Shown here piece after piece: positions 1-7,556 of a stretch of 41,177 bases of DNA (position 1 is the stretch's first letter; each line of letters starts with the position of its first letter). The stretch lies in assembly GCA_900314195.1 (NCBI GenBank), contig OMUH01000112.1, positions 1 through 41,177 on the forward strand, in the 5' to 3' direction. Below the pieces are notes generated by a model, which saw only the letters and a list, made by a program, of their open reading frames with translations, was not told the origin of the DNA and did no database searches. Source of the stretch: an uncultured Prevotella sp. (GTDB lineage Bacteria > Bacteroidota > Bacteroidia > Bacteroidales > Bacteroidaceae). A program made the position numbers and the translations under genes.

Positions 1-16
1 TATATATTTACGAAAT

Positions 17-54
17 AAACAAAAAGCGCGGCAAATTTGCCGCGCTTTTTGTTT
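17..54. terminator. Perfect palindromic terminator after hppA
   Basis: A perfect inverted repeat with 19-base arms centred between 35 and 36. The stem contains the GC-rich core AGCGCGGCAAA, and the outer arms are A-rich on one side and T-rich on the other. It starts 16 bases beyond the hppA stop codon. Because the outer arms are A/T runs, it should work as an intrinsic terminator in both directions, so a convergent gene may lie just left of the window. Confidence 0.85.
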
Positions 55-69
55 ACATATAACTAAAAA

Positions 70-2511
70 CTATTCAGTTTTTTCTTCCGAACTCTTGTAC
101 GACTCAACTATATTTTCCAAAGAATCGTCTATTCTCATCTTATAGAAGCTGCGCCAAACAAAATAAACAGCTATTGCGACGAAAACAATTCCGAAGTAAG
201 GAGCTATGTCTCTGAATGTTTCGCTGATGGCCATCTCCATGGCAAGCAGTCCGAACAAAGTGGTGAACTTAATAATAGGGTTCAGGCTGACAGACGATGT
301 GTCTTTAAAAGGATCGCCGACCGTATCTCCTACCACCGATGCGTCATGTAGCTTTGTACCTTTCAGATTAAGGTCAACTTCAACAACCTTCTTTGCATTG
401 TCCCAGCTTCCGCCGGCATTAGCCATGAATACAGCCTGGAAAAGTCCGAACAAAGCAATGCTTATGAGATAGCTGACAAACAAGCTCACGGCATTGTCGC
501 CTCCTATTCCTGACGGAGAAGCAAGACATGCAAAACCAAGAGCGAAGAAGAATATGGCAATAAAAATGTTCCACATACCTCGCTGCGCATATTGCGTACA
601 AATTCTGACCACCTCAACAGACGATTTTGTGTCAGCTTTCTTCGGTGCATTAGGATCAAGATGAATATGATCTTTGATAAAGGCTACAGCCCTGTTTGCC
701 CCAACGGTTACAGCCTGACAGCTGGCACCAGTAAACCAGTATATAACACATCCGCCAAGCATAAATCCGAGAATGGTATATGGATTAAGGATGTTGAGCA
801 CATCTTCCGGTTCAATGTTAAGCACATTCTTAATGACGAGTATTATAGAGAAAATCATTGTTGTAGCGCCAACCACGGCAGTACCTATCAGCACCGGTTT
901 GGCAGTAGCCTTGAATGTGTTTCCTGCGCCGTCATTGGCCTCAAGATAATATTTGCTTTTTTCCCAGTCAGGTTTAAAGCCAAACTCTTTCTCGATGACA
1001 TTATCCTTATCAGGCATATCTTCGATAAGCGACAGCTCATAAACACTTTGCGCGTTGTCGGTCACCGGTCCGTAGCTGTCAACGGCTATCGTGACGGGTC
1101 CCATGCCAAGCATGCCAAAGGCAATCAGTCCGAAAGCGAAAATGGCCGGATAAATCATAATATCATTTGAAATATCAATGCTTGCAGCGTAGCCGCAGAA
1201 CATAAGTATCACGAAGACCAGACCGGTCCAGAATGCCGAGAAGTTGCCTGTTACAAATCCTGAAAGAATATTCAGCGAGGCACCTCCATGATGGCTTGCC
1301 TTCACAACTTCAAGCACATGAGCACTCTTCGGCGATGTAAACACCTTTGTAATTTCCGGTATTACGGCCGCGCCAAGCGTACCGATGGAAATTATTGTCG
1401 CAAATATCCACCAAGTGTTTCCGCCGAGCTCATTTAACTGGAAATAAGAAACTATAAAAGTAACACAGATGCTGAGGAGCGAGGCTATCCATATAAGGTT
1501 TGTGAGCGGAGCCTCAAAGTCAAGTTCATCATTGCCGCCGTATTTAATCTGCGAGACGCCTTTGTTAATGTAAAAGGCGATAACAGACGTGATTGCCATC
1601 AGAATTCGCATGGAGAATATCCACACAAGAAGGTCGCGCTGTATGCCGGGATCCTTCACTGCCAGAAGAATGAAGCTGACAAGAGCAACTCCTGTAACGC
1701 CGTAAGTCTCAAAGCCGTCGGCTGTTGGTCCTACAGAATCGCCGGCATTGTCGCCCGTGCAGTCGGCAATAACGCCAGGATTACGCGGATCATCCTCACC
1801 TATTTTGAATATAACCTTCATAAGGTCAGAGCCAATATCCGCTATTTTCGTAAAAATGCCGCCGGCTATTCTCAGAGCACTTGCTCCCAGCGACTCGCCG
1901 ATTGCAAACCCGACGAAGCAGCTTCCGGCCAGATTGACAGGCATAAGCAGCAGGATGACAAGCATCAGGAACAGCTCAACGCACACCAGCATTACGCCAA
2001 TGCTCATTCCGGCATCGAGAGGAATGTTAAGCAACTTCAGTGGCTGTCGCCGCAACGAGGCAAACGACATGCGCGCGTTTGCGAACGTGTTCATTCTTAT
2101 GCCATACCATGCCACACCGTAAGAGCCGCAAATGCCTATCACCGTCCACAGCAAGATGAGCAGCACACCACCTATGCCGATGTCGTTTCCTGACAGCACG
2201 CCGAAATAGAGAACAACAATAATACCAATGAATACAAAAAGACTTGCGAGAAACTTTCCCTGTTGCTTCAAATAAGTTGCGCACGTCTTATATATAACCT
2301 CGCCAATATCTTTCATACGCTCGTGAACCGGCAAATTCTTCGTACGCATAAAATAATATAGTCCGAAAATAAAACCGAGCAGGGTGACAATGAATCCGAT
2401 GTGAAGGAATCCAAATTCATGAATAGACTCAGGAATTACAAGATCAGCCTCGCTTGCAGATATATTCAGCGCAAGCATAGCCGACAACAAAAACATAATT
2501 GTTCTTTTCAT
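70..2511 (-). CDS. hppA: Membrane-bound ion-translocating pyrophosphatase
   Basis: Integral-membrane pyrophosphatase of 813 residues that hydrolyses PPi and pumps H+ and/or Na+ across the inner membrane. The family signature is clear: the cytoplasmic substrate loop EDDPRNP (239-245) followed by DNAGDSVG (254-261), GPVTDNAQ (481-488), and near the C-terminus VVGDTVGDPFKDTSS. About 16 hydrophobic segments are present, and the first 20 residues look like a signal or extra first helix. At the position that sets potassium dependence the sequence reads GNTFKATAK (530-538), with Lys534. In canonical enzymes Lys there goes with K+ independence. The protein is longer than the usual 650-750 residues, and several motifs differ from canonical ones (NAGDSVG for NVGD.AG). 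It may belong to the divergent H+-pumping clade known from Chlorobium limicola and Cellulomonas fimi. The pumped ion cannot be read with certainty. Monocistronic. Confidence 0.93.
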   Translation of the reverse strand: MKRTIMFLLSAMLALNISASEADLVIPESIHEFGFLHIGFIVTLLGFIFGLYYFMRTKNLPVHERMKDIGEVIYKTCATYLKQQGKFLASLFVFIGIIVVLYFGVLSGNDIGIGGVLLILLWTVIGICGSYGVAWYGIRMNTFANARMSFASLRRQPLKLLNIPLDAGMSIGVMLVCVELFLMLVILLLMPVNLAGSCFVGFAIGESLGASALRIAGGIFTKIADIGSDLMKVIFKIGEDDPRNPGVIADCTGDNAGDSVGPTADGFETYGVTGVALVSFILLAVKDPGIQRDLLVWIFSMRILMAITSVIAFYINKGVSQIKYGGNDELDFEAPLTNLIWIASLLSICVTFIVSYFQLNELGGNTWWIFATIISIGTLGAAVIPEITKVFTSPKSAHVLEVVKASHHGGASLNILSGFVTGNFSAFWTGLVFVILMFCGYAASIDISNDIMIYPAIFAFGLIAFGMLGMGPVTIAVDSYGPVTDNAQSVYELSLIEDMPDKDNVIEKEFGFKPDWEKSKYYLEANDGAGNTFKATAKPVLIGTAVVGATTMIFSIILVIKNVLNIEPEDVLNILNPYTILGFMLGGCVIYWFTGASCQAVTVGANRAVAFIKDHIHLDPNAPKKADTKSSVEVVRICTQYAQRGMWNIFIAIFFFALGFACLASPSGIGGDNAVSLFVSYLISIALFGLFQAVFMANAGGSWDNAKKVVEVDLNLKGTKLHDASVVGDTVGDPFKDTSSVSLNPIIKFTTLFGLLAMEMAISETFRDIAPYFGIVFVAIAVYFVWRSFYKMRIDDSLENIVESYKSSEEKTE

Positions 2512-2578
2512 AGCTAAAAATAAATTGTTTTTAATGTTTCAGGTTTTTAATTAAAAGTTTTTAGTTTATCATCAATCG

Positions 2579-2586
2579 CAAAGATA
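2579..2586 (-). promoter_or_regulatory. Probable -7 element of hppA
   Basis: On the minus strand this reads TATCTTTG, an exact match to the Bacteroidetes TAnnTTTG consensus, 68 bases upstream of the hppA ATG. I see no good TTTG-like -33 element at the usual 19-21 base spacing, so the call rests on the -7 box alone. Confidence 0.4.
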
Positions 2587-2638
2587 TGAATTTTTTTATT
2601 TACGCATTTCCTTTTTCGTGTATTTTTTTTCAAAAAAA

Positions 2639-2674
2639 TGTGCAATGTGCAATTCGCATTTTGATTTTTGCACA
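2639..2674. repeat. TGTGCAA direct and inverted repeats between divergent genes
   Basis: TGTGCAA occurs twice in tandem (2639-2645, 2646-2652), with an inverted copy TTGCACA at 2668-2674. The cluster lies midway between the predicted hppA and galE promoters. The arrangement suits an operator for a dimeric regulator. Function is inferred from position only. Confidence 0.35.
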
Positions 2675-2744
2675 TAAAATTAAACATAACATTAAAACAA
2701 TGTGATGCCAATACATAAAACATAAATAATCTTTCCTTTTTTCC

Positions 2745-2775
2745 TTTACGAATTCAAAATTAATTTTTACCTTTG
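2745..2775 (+). promoter_or_regulatory. galE promoter
   Basis: TTTA at 2745-2748 (-33-like), a 19-base spacer, then TACCTTTG at 2768-2775, an exact TAnnTTTG match. The predicted transcript start is near 2782, which gives a 5' leader of about 18 bases before the galE ATG. Confidence 0.55.
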
Positions 2776-2799
2776 CCACAGTAACAAATTATAACAAAG

Positions 2800-3837
2800 A
2801 TGAAGCAGACAATATTAGTAACGGGAGGCACCGGTTTCATTGGCAGCCATACCACCGTTGAGTTGCAGCAGGCGGGATATAATGTCGTTATCATAGACAA
2901 TCTCAGCAATTCAAAAATTGAAGTGCTCGATGGCATTGAGAAAATCACGGGTATAAGGCCTGCTTTTGAAAAAGTAGACTTGCTTGATAAAGAGGCAACG
3001 GAAAATGTATTCAAGAAATACCCTGACATATCAGGAGTTATTCATTTTGCTGCCTCAAAAGCAGTGGGTGAGAGCGTTCAGAAACCACTTCTTTACTATC
3101 GTAACAATATAGGCTCACTGGTTAACCTTCTTGAGTTGATGACAAAATATGATGTAAAAGGCATCATATTCTCATCGAGCTGCACTGTCTACGGGCAGCC
3201 CAAGCCGGAGAACCTGCCTGTCACCGAAGATGCTCCGCATCAGAAAGCTACGTCTCCTTACGGGAACACGAAAGAAATCAATGAGCAAATAATATATGAT
3301 TATGTAAAGAGCGGCGCCAATATCAAAAGCGTCATTCTCAGATACTTCAATCCGATAGGTGCCCACCCGTCAGCACTCATAGGCGAGCTGCCAAACGGCG
3401 TACCGGCAAATCTTATTCCGTACGTAACTCAGACGGCAATAGGCATCCGCAAACAGCTGACAATATTCGGCAATGACTATGACACTCCTGACGGCACATG
3501 CATACGTGACTATATATATGTAGTTGACCTTGCCAAGGCTCACGTGGCTGCCATGGAACACGCCCTCAACAGCAGCAATGGCGACATAGAATACTTCAAC
3601 ATCGGAACAGGCCACGGCAACTCAACGCTTGAGATTGTCGAGACATTCGAAAAGGCAACCGGCGTTAAGCTGAACTGGAAATACGGTCCGCGCCGTGCCG
3701 GCGATATAGAGAAGATATGGGGCGACTGCTCAAAAGCAAACAGGGAACTGGGCTGGAAAGCAGATACTTCGCTCGACGATGTCTTGCGCAGCGCTTGGAA
3801 ATGGCAGTTGAAACTGCGCGAGGACGGAGTGATGTAA
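2800..3837 (+). CDS. galE: UDP-glucose 4-epimerase
   Basis: Cytosolic NAD-dependent epimerase that interconverts UDP-glucose and UDP-galactose. It belongs to the extended short-chain dehydrogenase family. The N-terminal Rossmann glycine motif is TGGTGFIG (8-15), the catalytic Ser region is SSSCTVYG (125-132) and the YxxxK pair is Tyr154/Lys158. At 345 residues it is close to the usual 338-350 for bacterial GalE. The ATG at 2800 sits just behind a good promoter. It probably supplies UDP-Gal for surface glycans, including any galactose used by the glycan operon at 14-26 kb, but it is not in that operon. UDP-GlcNAc 4-epimerase activity cannot be excluded from sequence alone. Confidence 0.93.
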   Translation: MKQTILVTGGTGFIGSHTTVELQQAGYNVVIIDNLSNSKIEVLDGIEKITGIRPAFEKVDLLDKEATENVFKKYPDISGVIHFAASKAVGESVQKPLLYYRNNIGSLVNLLELMTKYDVKGIIFSSSCTVYGQPKPENLPVTEDAPHQKATSPYGNTKEINEQIIYDYVKSGANIKSVILRYFNPIGAHPSALIGELPNGVPANLIPYVTQTAIGIRKQLTIFGNDYDTPDGTCIRDYIYVVDLAKAHVAAMEHALNSSNGDIEYFNIGTGHGNSTLEIVETFEKATGVKLNWKYGPRRAGDIEKIWGDCSKANRELGWKADTSLDDVLRSAWKWQLKLREDGVM

Positions 3838-3956
3838 AAGCTTTCTTTTCAGGAAAAAATAAATCATTGAAGTGGCTTTGGCCCGAAAAGCTTGTTATGC
3901 TTTTATAATCAGCAATAAAGGTGTAGTCACATCATATAAAAATATACAATTTACTT

Positions 3957-3975
3957 CTGTTTCATAATGAAACAG
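3957..3975. terminator. Candidate galE terminator hairpin
   Basis: Perfect inverted repeat CTGTTTCAT-A-ATGAAACAG followed by GTTATTTTGTGTTTG, a T-rich tail. It lies 120 bases downstream of galE. With a one-base centre the loop would have to open two or three pairs. Termination is plausible but the T-tract is interrupted. Confidence 0.4.
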
Positions 3976-3997
3976 GTTATTTTGTGTTTGTGTTGTT

Positions 3998-4027
3998 CTT
4001 ATCCTCCGACGTGAGTCGGGGGATAAG
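3998..4027. other. Long hairpin with GTGA tetraloop
   Basis: A 13-base-pair stem, CTTATCCTCCGAC paired with GTCGGGGGATAAG (one T-G wobble), closed by GTGA, a GNRA-type tetraloop. There is no T-tract on either side, so it is a poor intrinsic terminator. It lies between galE and the nucleotidyltransferase gene and would be in the leader of the latter if transcription starts upstream. It could be an RNA structure or a remnant of a small repeat element. Confidence 0.4.
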
Positions 4028-4090
4028 TTGTATATAAGCATAACCAAACTTATTAAGCACGTACAACGACAAAATGCCTGTTCATTATAA

Positions 4091-4128
4091 ACACATTAAA
4101 ATAACACATTAAAATAACACTAAAATTA
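4091..4128 (+). repeat. Near-triple 13-bp tandem repeat at gene start
   Basis: ACACATTAAAATA occurs at 4091-4103 and 4104-4116. A third, diverged copy, ACACTAAAATTA, runs into the ATG of the next gene. The repeat is A-rich and occupies the place of the ribosome-binding region. Bacteroidetes often use A-rich leaders instead of Shine-Dalgarno sites, so a role in translation start is possible. Confidence 0.6.
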
Positions 4129-4949
4129 TGTTTCAAGCAATGATATTTGCGGCCGGCATGGGCACAAGGCTGAAGCCTATTACCGACAAAATGCCCAAGG
4201 CAATGGTACCAGTCGGCGGTGAACCGCTTATAAAGATATTGATTGACAAGCTTGCTGCAGCAGGTGTGGAAAGAATCGTGGTAAATGTTCACCATTTTGC
4301 CAGCCAGATAACAGACTACTTGAAGGAAAACTCAAATTTCGGACTTGACATCAGAATCAGCGATGAACGTGACATGCTGCTTGAAACCGGCGGCGGATTA
4401 AAGAAAGCTGAAGAGTTGTTCGATGCGAGATATCCAATACTTATACATAATGTCGACATACTTAGCAATGTAAACCTGAAGGATTTCTATTTTGCTGACA
4501 GAAAAACCATGTGCCCTGATTGCGGAATATATCATGCTACTGCCGACGCCACCTTGCTGGTCAGTGAAAGAAAAACAAGCCGTTACTTGATTTTCAACAA
4601 ATACATGATGCTTGTGGGGTGGATAAATGTTGAGAAAGGTGAGATAAAAAGTCCTTACCCGGAAATAAAAAACATGGAAAAAGAGCTGGTTGACAGCTCA
4701 CGCGAAGAAAGAATTGAATTCTTGAAAACAAACTATAATCTATATGCCTTCAGCGGCATTCACACCTTCTCGCCAAACTTGTTTTCGCTTATGAACGGCT
4801 GGCCCGACAAATTTCCTATAATGGATTTTTATCTGACTGTTTGCCGCCGTGCCAAAATAAAAGGTATCGTGGCCAACAACTTGCGCCTTATGGATGTCGG
4901 GAAACTTGACACGCTCAGCATGGCCGATGACTTCTTAAAGACATTATAA
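4128..4949 (+). CDS. Sugar-phosphate nucleotidyltransferase (MurU/RmlA-like)
   Basis: A 273-residue cytosolic nucleotidyltransferase. The N-terminus carries the nucleotide-binding signature AAGMGTRLKPIT followed by PKAMVPV (residues 9-30), and a metal-binding Asp lies in HNVDILSNV. This is the NTP_transferase fold that joins a sugar-1-phosphate to UTP, GTP or a similar nucleotide. Size and motif spacing resemble MurU (MurNAc-1-phosphate uridylyltransferase of the wall-recycling bypass) and short mannose-1-phosphate guanylyltransferases. In MurU loci a sugar kinase (AmgK type) is often adjacent, but none is here, so the substrate stays open. The central part has an unusual stretch CPDCGIYHATADAT with two cysteines close together. 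Convergent with the GH31 gene. Confidence 0.8.
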   Translation: MFQAMIFAAGMGTRLKPITDKMPKAMVPVGGEPLIKILIDKLAAAGVERIVVNVHHFASQITDYLKENSNFGLDIRISDERDMLLETGGGLKKAEELFDARYPILIHNVDILSNVNLKDFYFADRKTMCPDCGIYHATADATLLVSERKTSRYLIFNKYMMLVGWINVEKGEIKSPYPEIKNMEKELVDSSREERIEFLKTNYNLYAFSGIHTFSPNLFSLMNGWPDKFPIMDFYLTVCRRAKIKGIVANNLRLMDVGKLDTLSMADDFLKTL

Positions 4950-4953
4950 CGTT

Positions 4954-4973
4954 AGTATTTCTATAGAAATACT
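4954..4973. repeat. 20-bp perfect palindrome, element A part 1
   Basis: AGTATTTCTATAGAAATACT is its own reverse complement and is followed by GTAGTAT. Nearly the same sequence, with one base changed, recurs at 26695-26714. It sits between the nucleotidyltransferase stop and the terminator hairpin. Together with that hairpin it forms a two-palindrome block that also occurs downstream of PBP1A. Confidence 0.7.
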
Positions 4974-4988
4974 GTAGTATCTTTATAA

Positions 4989-5026
4989 AAACACGATAGT
5001 ATTCCTACAGGAATACTATCGTGTTT
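4989..5026. terminator. Bidirectional terminator, element A part 2
   Basis: Inverted repeat with 18-base perfect arms (5' arm starts AAACACGATAGTATTCC) around AC. The outer A/T runs give T-tracts on both strands. It separates two convergent genes, the nucleotidyltransferase (plus) and GH31 (minus, stop 13 bases away). The core ATTCCTACAGGAAT resembles the palindrome at 26649-26672. Confidence 0.8.
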
Positions 5027-5038
5027 GCTAATAATTCT

Positions 5039-7453
5039 TTACTGTTTCACTACTGTAATTTCTTTGTCGCCTGGTTTGAACAGATAGCCGGTGCATTCAG
5101 CAGCCTGGTCTTTAAACGGTTTCCAGGTAATCTTGTTCCAGTCAATCTTGTCTGTTGACTGTGCAACAGGAACTGTAGGAATGAGGCTGCCATCACGTAC
5201 AAGGATTACGCACGGAATGTGGCCGGCCTCAATTTTCCTGTATCCGCCGTCATATTTCTTTCCCGTTTGATAATCTATCCATTTTCCTTCAGGAAGATAG
5301 CATGTTCTGCTGCTGCCGTCTTCAAGCAGTGGAGCGACAAGAATCTGCGAGCCGAACATATATTCATCTTCTACAAGCCAGCTGCCGGCATCTTCCGGAA
5401 ACTCCACGAACAGAGCCCTGACCATTGGCAGGCCCTTCTCCGTGCAGTCCTTTGCCTGCGCGTAAATATATGGCATGAGGGAATATCTCAGGTTAGCGCA
5501 GTCGCGGAAGGCATTCAGAAAACTCTTGTTGTAAAGCCAAGGCTCTGTAGGAGGTGCACCGTGTGCACGCGTGTGAGATGACAGAAAGCCGAACGGCAGC
5601 CACCGCCTGTATAGATTTTCCGGCGACTTTGTGACAAATCCGCCTATGTCGTGGCTCCAAAACGAAAATCCGCTTAAGCCGAAGCTTATTCCGGCCCGCA
5701 AGTCACCCAGCATGCCTGTAGAGCCTATTTCATTTGTGGCTGCATCGCCGCCCCAGTGCAGCGGGAAGCGTTGTGAGCCGGCCCACGCAGAGCGTGCCCA
5801 GATGACACCGTCGCCGGTACCGTCTTTAACAGCCTGCCAGAGTGCCTTGTTATATCTCAACGGATAGAGGTTGTGCTCATACAGTCCGGTCTTGCCGTTG
5901 GCATATATGCCATCGTAAGGAGCAGCCTCGCCAAAGTCGCACTTAACCACCGAGACTCCTTTACTTATCAGCTGTTTTATCTTATCCTGATACCAGTTTA
6001 CAGTGCTCGGATTGGTAAAGTCGAGCACAGCATCCTCATAGTTCAATCCGCCAAGCCCGTTGCGCACAGACAGCCCTTTGTCAACAAGTTCATTGAAATA
6101 ACGGTTCTTGGGTGTGAAATAGGGCAACTGCCACACACAGGCATGAAAGCCCTGCTTCTTCAGCGTGCTGAACATTCCGGCAGGGTCGGGGAAACGAGTC
6201 TTGTCAAATTCATAATCGCACTGCCAGTCAACAGTGAACCATCCTGTGTCGAAATGAATGACGTCAGCCGGTATCTTGTTGGCACGGAGCTGGCTGGCAA
6301 CATCAAGACCTTCTTTCTGCGACAGATAAGTGATGCGGCTCATCCATGTTCCGAATGTCCACAAGGGAAGCATCGGGCTTTTGCCCGTCACGTCGGTATA
6401 TTCATCAAGTATTTCTTTCGGCGAACCGAGAAAGACAAAGAGGTCCATGTTCTCGTCAGCCATGAACAGCTTCTGCGCGCCGATGTAGCTGGCACCGAAG
6501 TCGCAGGTCAGCGGTGCCGACGTGTCCATGAAGAAGCCGTAGCCGCGGTTGCTGAAGTAAAAAGGCACCGGCTTATACATGCCGTCCGTCTCCGGACCTT
6601 GAGGATCAGTTACCGAAAGGTTTATTTTCTGTCCGACCTTGTTCAGTGACGTGAACGACTCACCGCAACCGAACAGTTTCTCACCGGGCGACAGAAGGAA
6701 AACCGGATTTATGCTGCGCGAGTTGTCGCTGCCACGTTTGATGAAATTAAACGGCAACAGTTTCACCTGTGTGCTGTCGTCGTCAATGAGCGCACGTGTC
6801 TGGGTCAGTATTCGTCCGCTGTTATCGCGAATGATAATGCGCCACGGATATTTGTGCAGTTCTATTGTTCCGCAGTTATTCTTGTATATCACGGCATTGG
6901 CAGTCTCTGAAGCTTTCCATCCGTACGAGCCACCTGCTGTTCTGCCGGTAAACTCAGGCGAAAGCATTGGATTTTCTGAGTCTTTATATCCCGACTCGAC
7001 AGGGGAGGTGTTCATTGTTATACGAATGCACCGCTGGCTGACCAAAGAGACTTTTATTCTCAGCGAAGGGTCATTATCGTAAGCCGACGACGGAAAATCA
7101 AGCATCTGAAGTCTTACAGGCCAGTAACCGTTCAGATTAAAAGCCTGCCGCGGCGCAATGCGGTATCTCTTCCATTTTATGCGGCCACTGTTTGTCGACA
7201 AATTATAACCGTCGAGGCTGTCAGCAAAAAAATATGTATTTGACAAATCCATGAAATCGGCCGACATGTCTTTTGGCTGATTTTGGAGATATTTTACGTT
7301 CTGTGCGTTTGGCAGCTGACCATATGCGTCAACATTAAAGCATAAAAGAACTGCACCGGCTATGCCAATGCTTTTTTTTATTTCAGGCAGACAAATGTTA
7401 TGTGCACGCCTGACTTTAAAGAATAATAGAATTGAACTTATAAAATTTGACAT
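5039..7453 (-). CDS. GH31 alpha-xylosidase/alpha-glucosidase, secreted
   Basis: Glycoside hydrolase family 31 enzyme of 804 residues, retaining mechanism. It should remove alpha-linked xylose or glucose from oligosaccharides in the periplasm or at the cell surface. The (beta/alpha)8 domain shows DTGWF (402-406), the nucleophile motif KCDFGE with Asp506 and the acid/base Asp570 in WGGD. KxDFGE and the 64-residue spacing are like YicI-type alpha-xylosidases more than classical alpha-glucosidases. The N-terminal beta-sandwich spans about residues 70-350. A signal-like hydrophobic stretch lies at 29-45 (IGIAGAVLLCFNV, then AYGQ), preceded by an unusually long 28-residue n-region, so the real start may be further inside. 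There is no SusCD pair next to it; the gene stands alone with its own promoter and terminator. Confidence 0.88.
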   Translation of the reverse strand: MSNFISSILLFFKVRRAHNICLPEIKKSIGIAGAVLLCFNVDAYGQLPNAQNVKYLQNQPKDMSADFMDLSNTYFFADSLDGYNLSTNSGRIKWKRYRIAPRQAFNLNGYWPVRLQMLDFPSSAYDNDPSLRIKVSLVSQRCIRITMNTSPVESGYKDSENPMLSPEFTGRTAGGSYGWKASETANAVIYKNNCGTIELHKYPWRIIIRDNSGRILTQTRALIDDDSTQVKLLPFNFIKRGSDNSRSINPVFLLSPGEKLFGCGESFTSLNKVGQKINLSVTDPQGPETDGMYKPVPFYFSNRGYGFFMDTSAPLTCDFGASYIGAQKLFMADENMDLFVFLGSPKEILDEYTDVTGKSPMLPLWTFGTWMSRITYLSQKEGLDVASQLRANKIPADVIHFDTGWFTVDWQCDYEFDKTRFPDPAGMFSTLKKQGFHACVWQLPYFTPKNRYFNELVDKGLSVRNGLGGLNYEDAVLDFTNPSTVNWYQDKIKQLISKGVSVVKCDFGEAAPYDGIYANGKTGLYEHNLYPLRYNKALWQAVKDGTGDGVIWARSAWAGSQRFPLHWGGDAATNEIGSTGMLGDLRAGISFGLSGFSFWSHDIGGFVTKSPENLYRRWLPFGFLSSHTRAHGAPPTEPWLYNKSFLNAFRDCANLRYSLMPYIYAQAKDCTEKGLPMVRALFVEFPEDAGSWLVEDEYMFGSQILVAPLLEDGSSRTCYLPEGKWIDYQTGKKYDGGYRKIEAGHIPCVILVRDGSLIPTVPVAQSTDKIDWNKITWKPFKDQAAECTGYLFKPGDKEITVVKQ

Positions 7454-7521
7454 ATTAAAAAGGTTAGATTATTCGGTTTGCATGAAAGTTTTGCCGTGAC
7501 ACACAGTCGTGCCGGGACTTA

Positions 7522-7548
7522 CTGTATATGCTGTATATACTGTTTATG
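7522..7548. repeat. Three tandem 9-bp repeats at GH31 transcript start
   Basis: Three adjacent 9-mers: CTGTATATG, CTGTATATA, CTGTTTATG. They directly abut the predicted -7 element of the GH31 gene (7549-7556), so the transcript start would fall inside the repeats. This suits an operator or a structured 5' end. Confidence 0.6.
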
Positions 7549-7556
7549 CAAAGTTA
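7549..7556 (-). promoter_or_regulatory. -7 element of the GH31 gene
   Basis: The minus strand reads TAACTTTG, an exact TAnnTTTG match, 96 bases upstream of the annotated ATG. The -33 partner is weak: TATTG-like sequence at about 7574-7578, 17 bases away. Confidence 0.45.

Noticed and set aside
592-1170. 192-codon open frame antisense to hppA
   Set aside because: It lies wholly opposite the well-supported pyrophosphatase gene and encodes a low-complexity-free but unrecognisable sequence rich in His, Ser and Asn. It is a typical shadow frame.
3838-4127. CRISPR or insertion-sequence remnant near the hairpins
   Set aside because: No regular spacer-repeat pattern, target-site duplication or transposase fragment is visible. 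The region holds isolated hairpins and a short tandem repeat only.
5873-6649. 258-codon open frame antisense to the GH31 gene
   Set aside because: It overlaps catalytic parts of GH31 on the opposite strand. Codon use and composition are those of a complementary frame, and there is no signal or domain.
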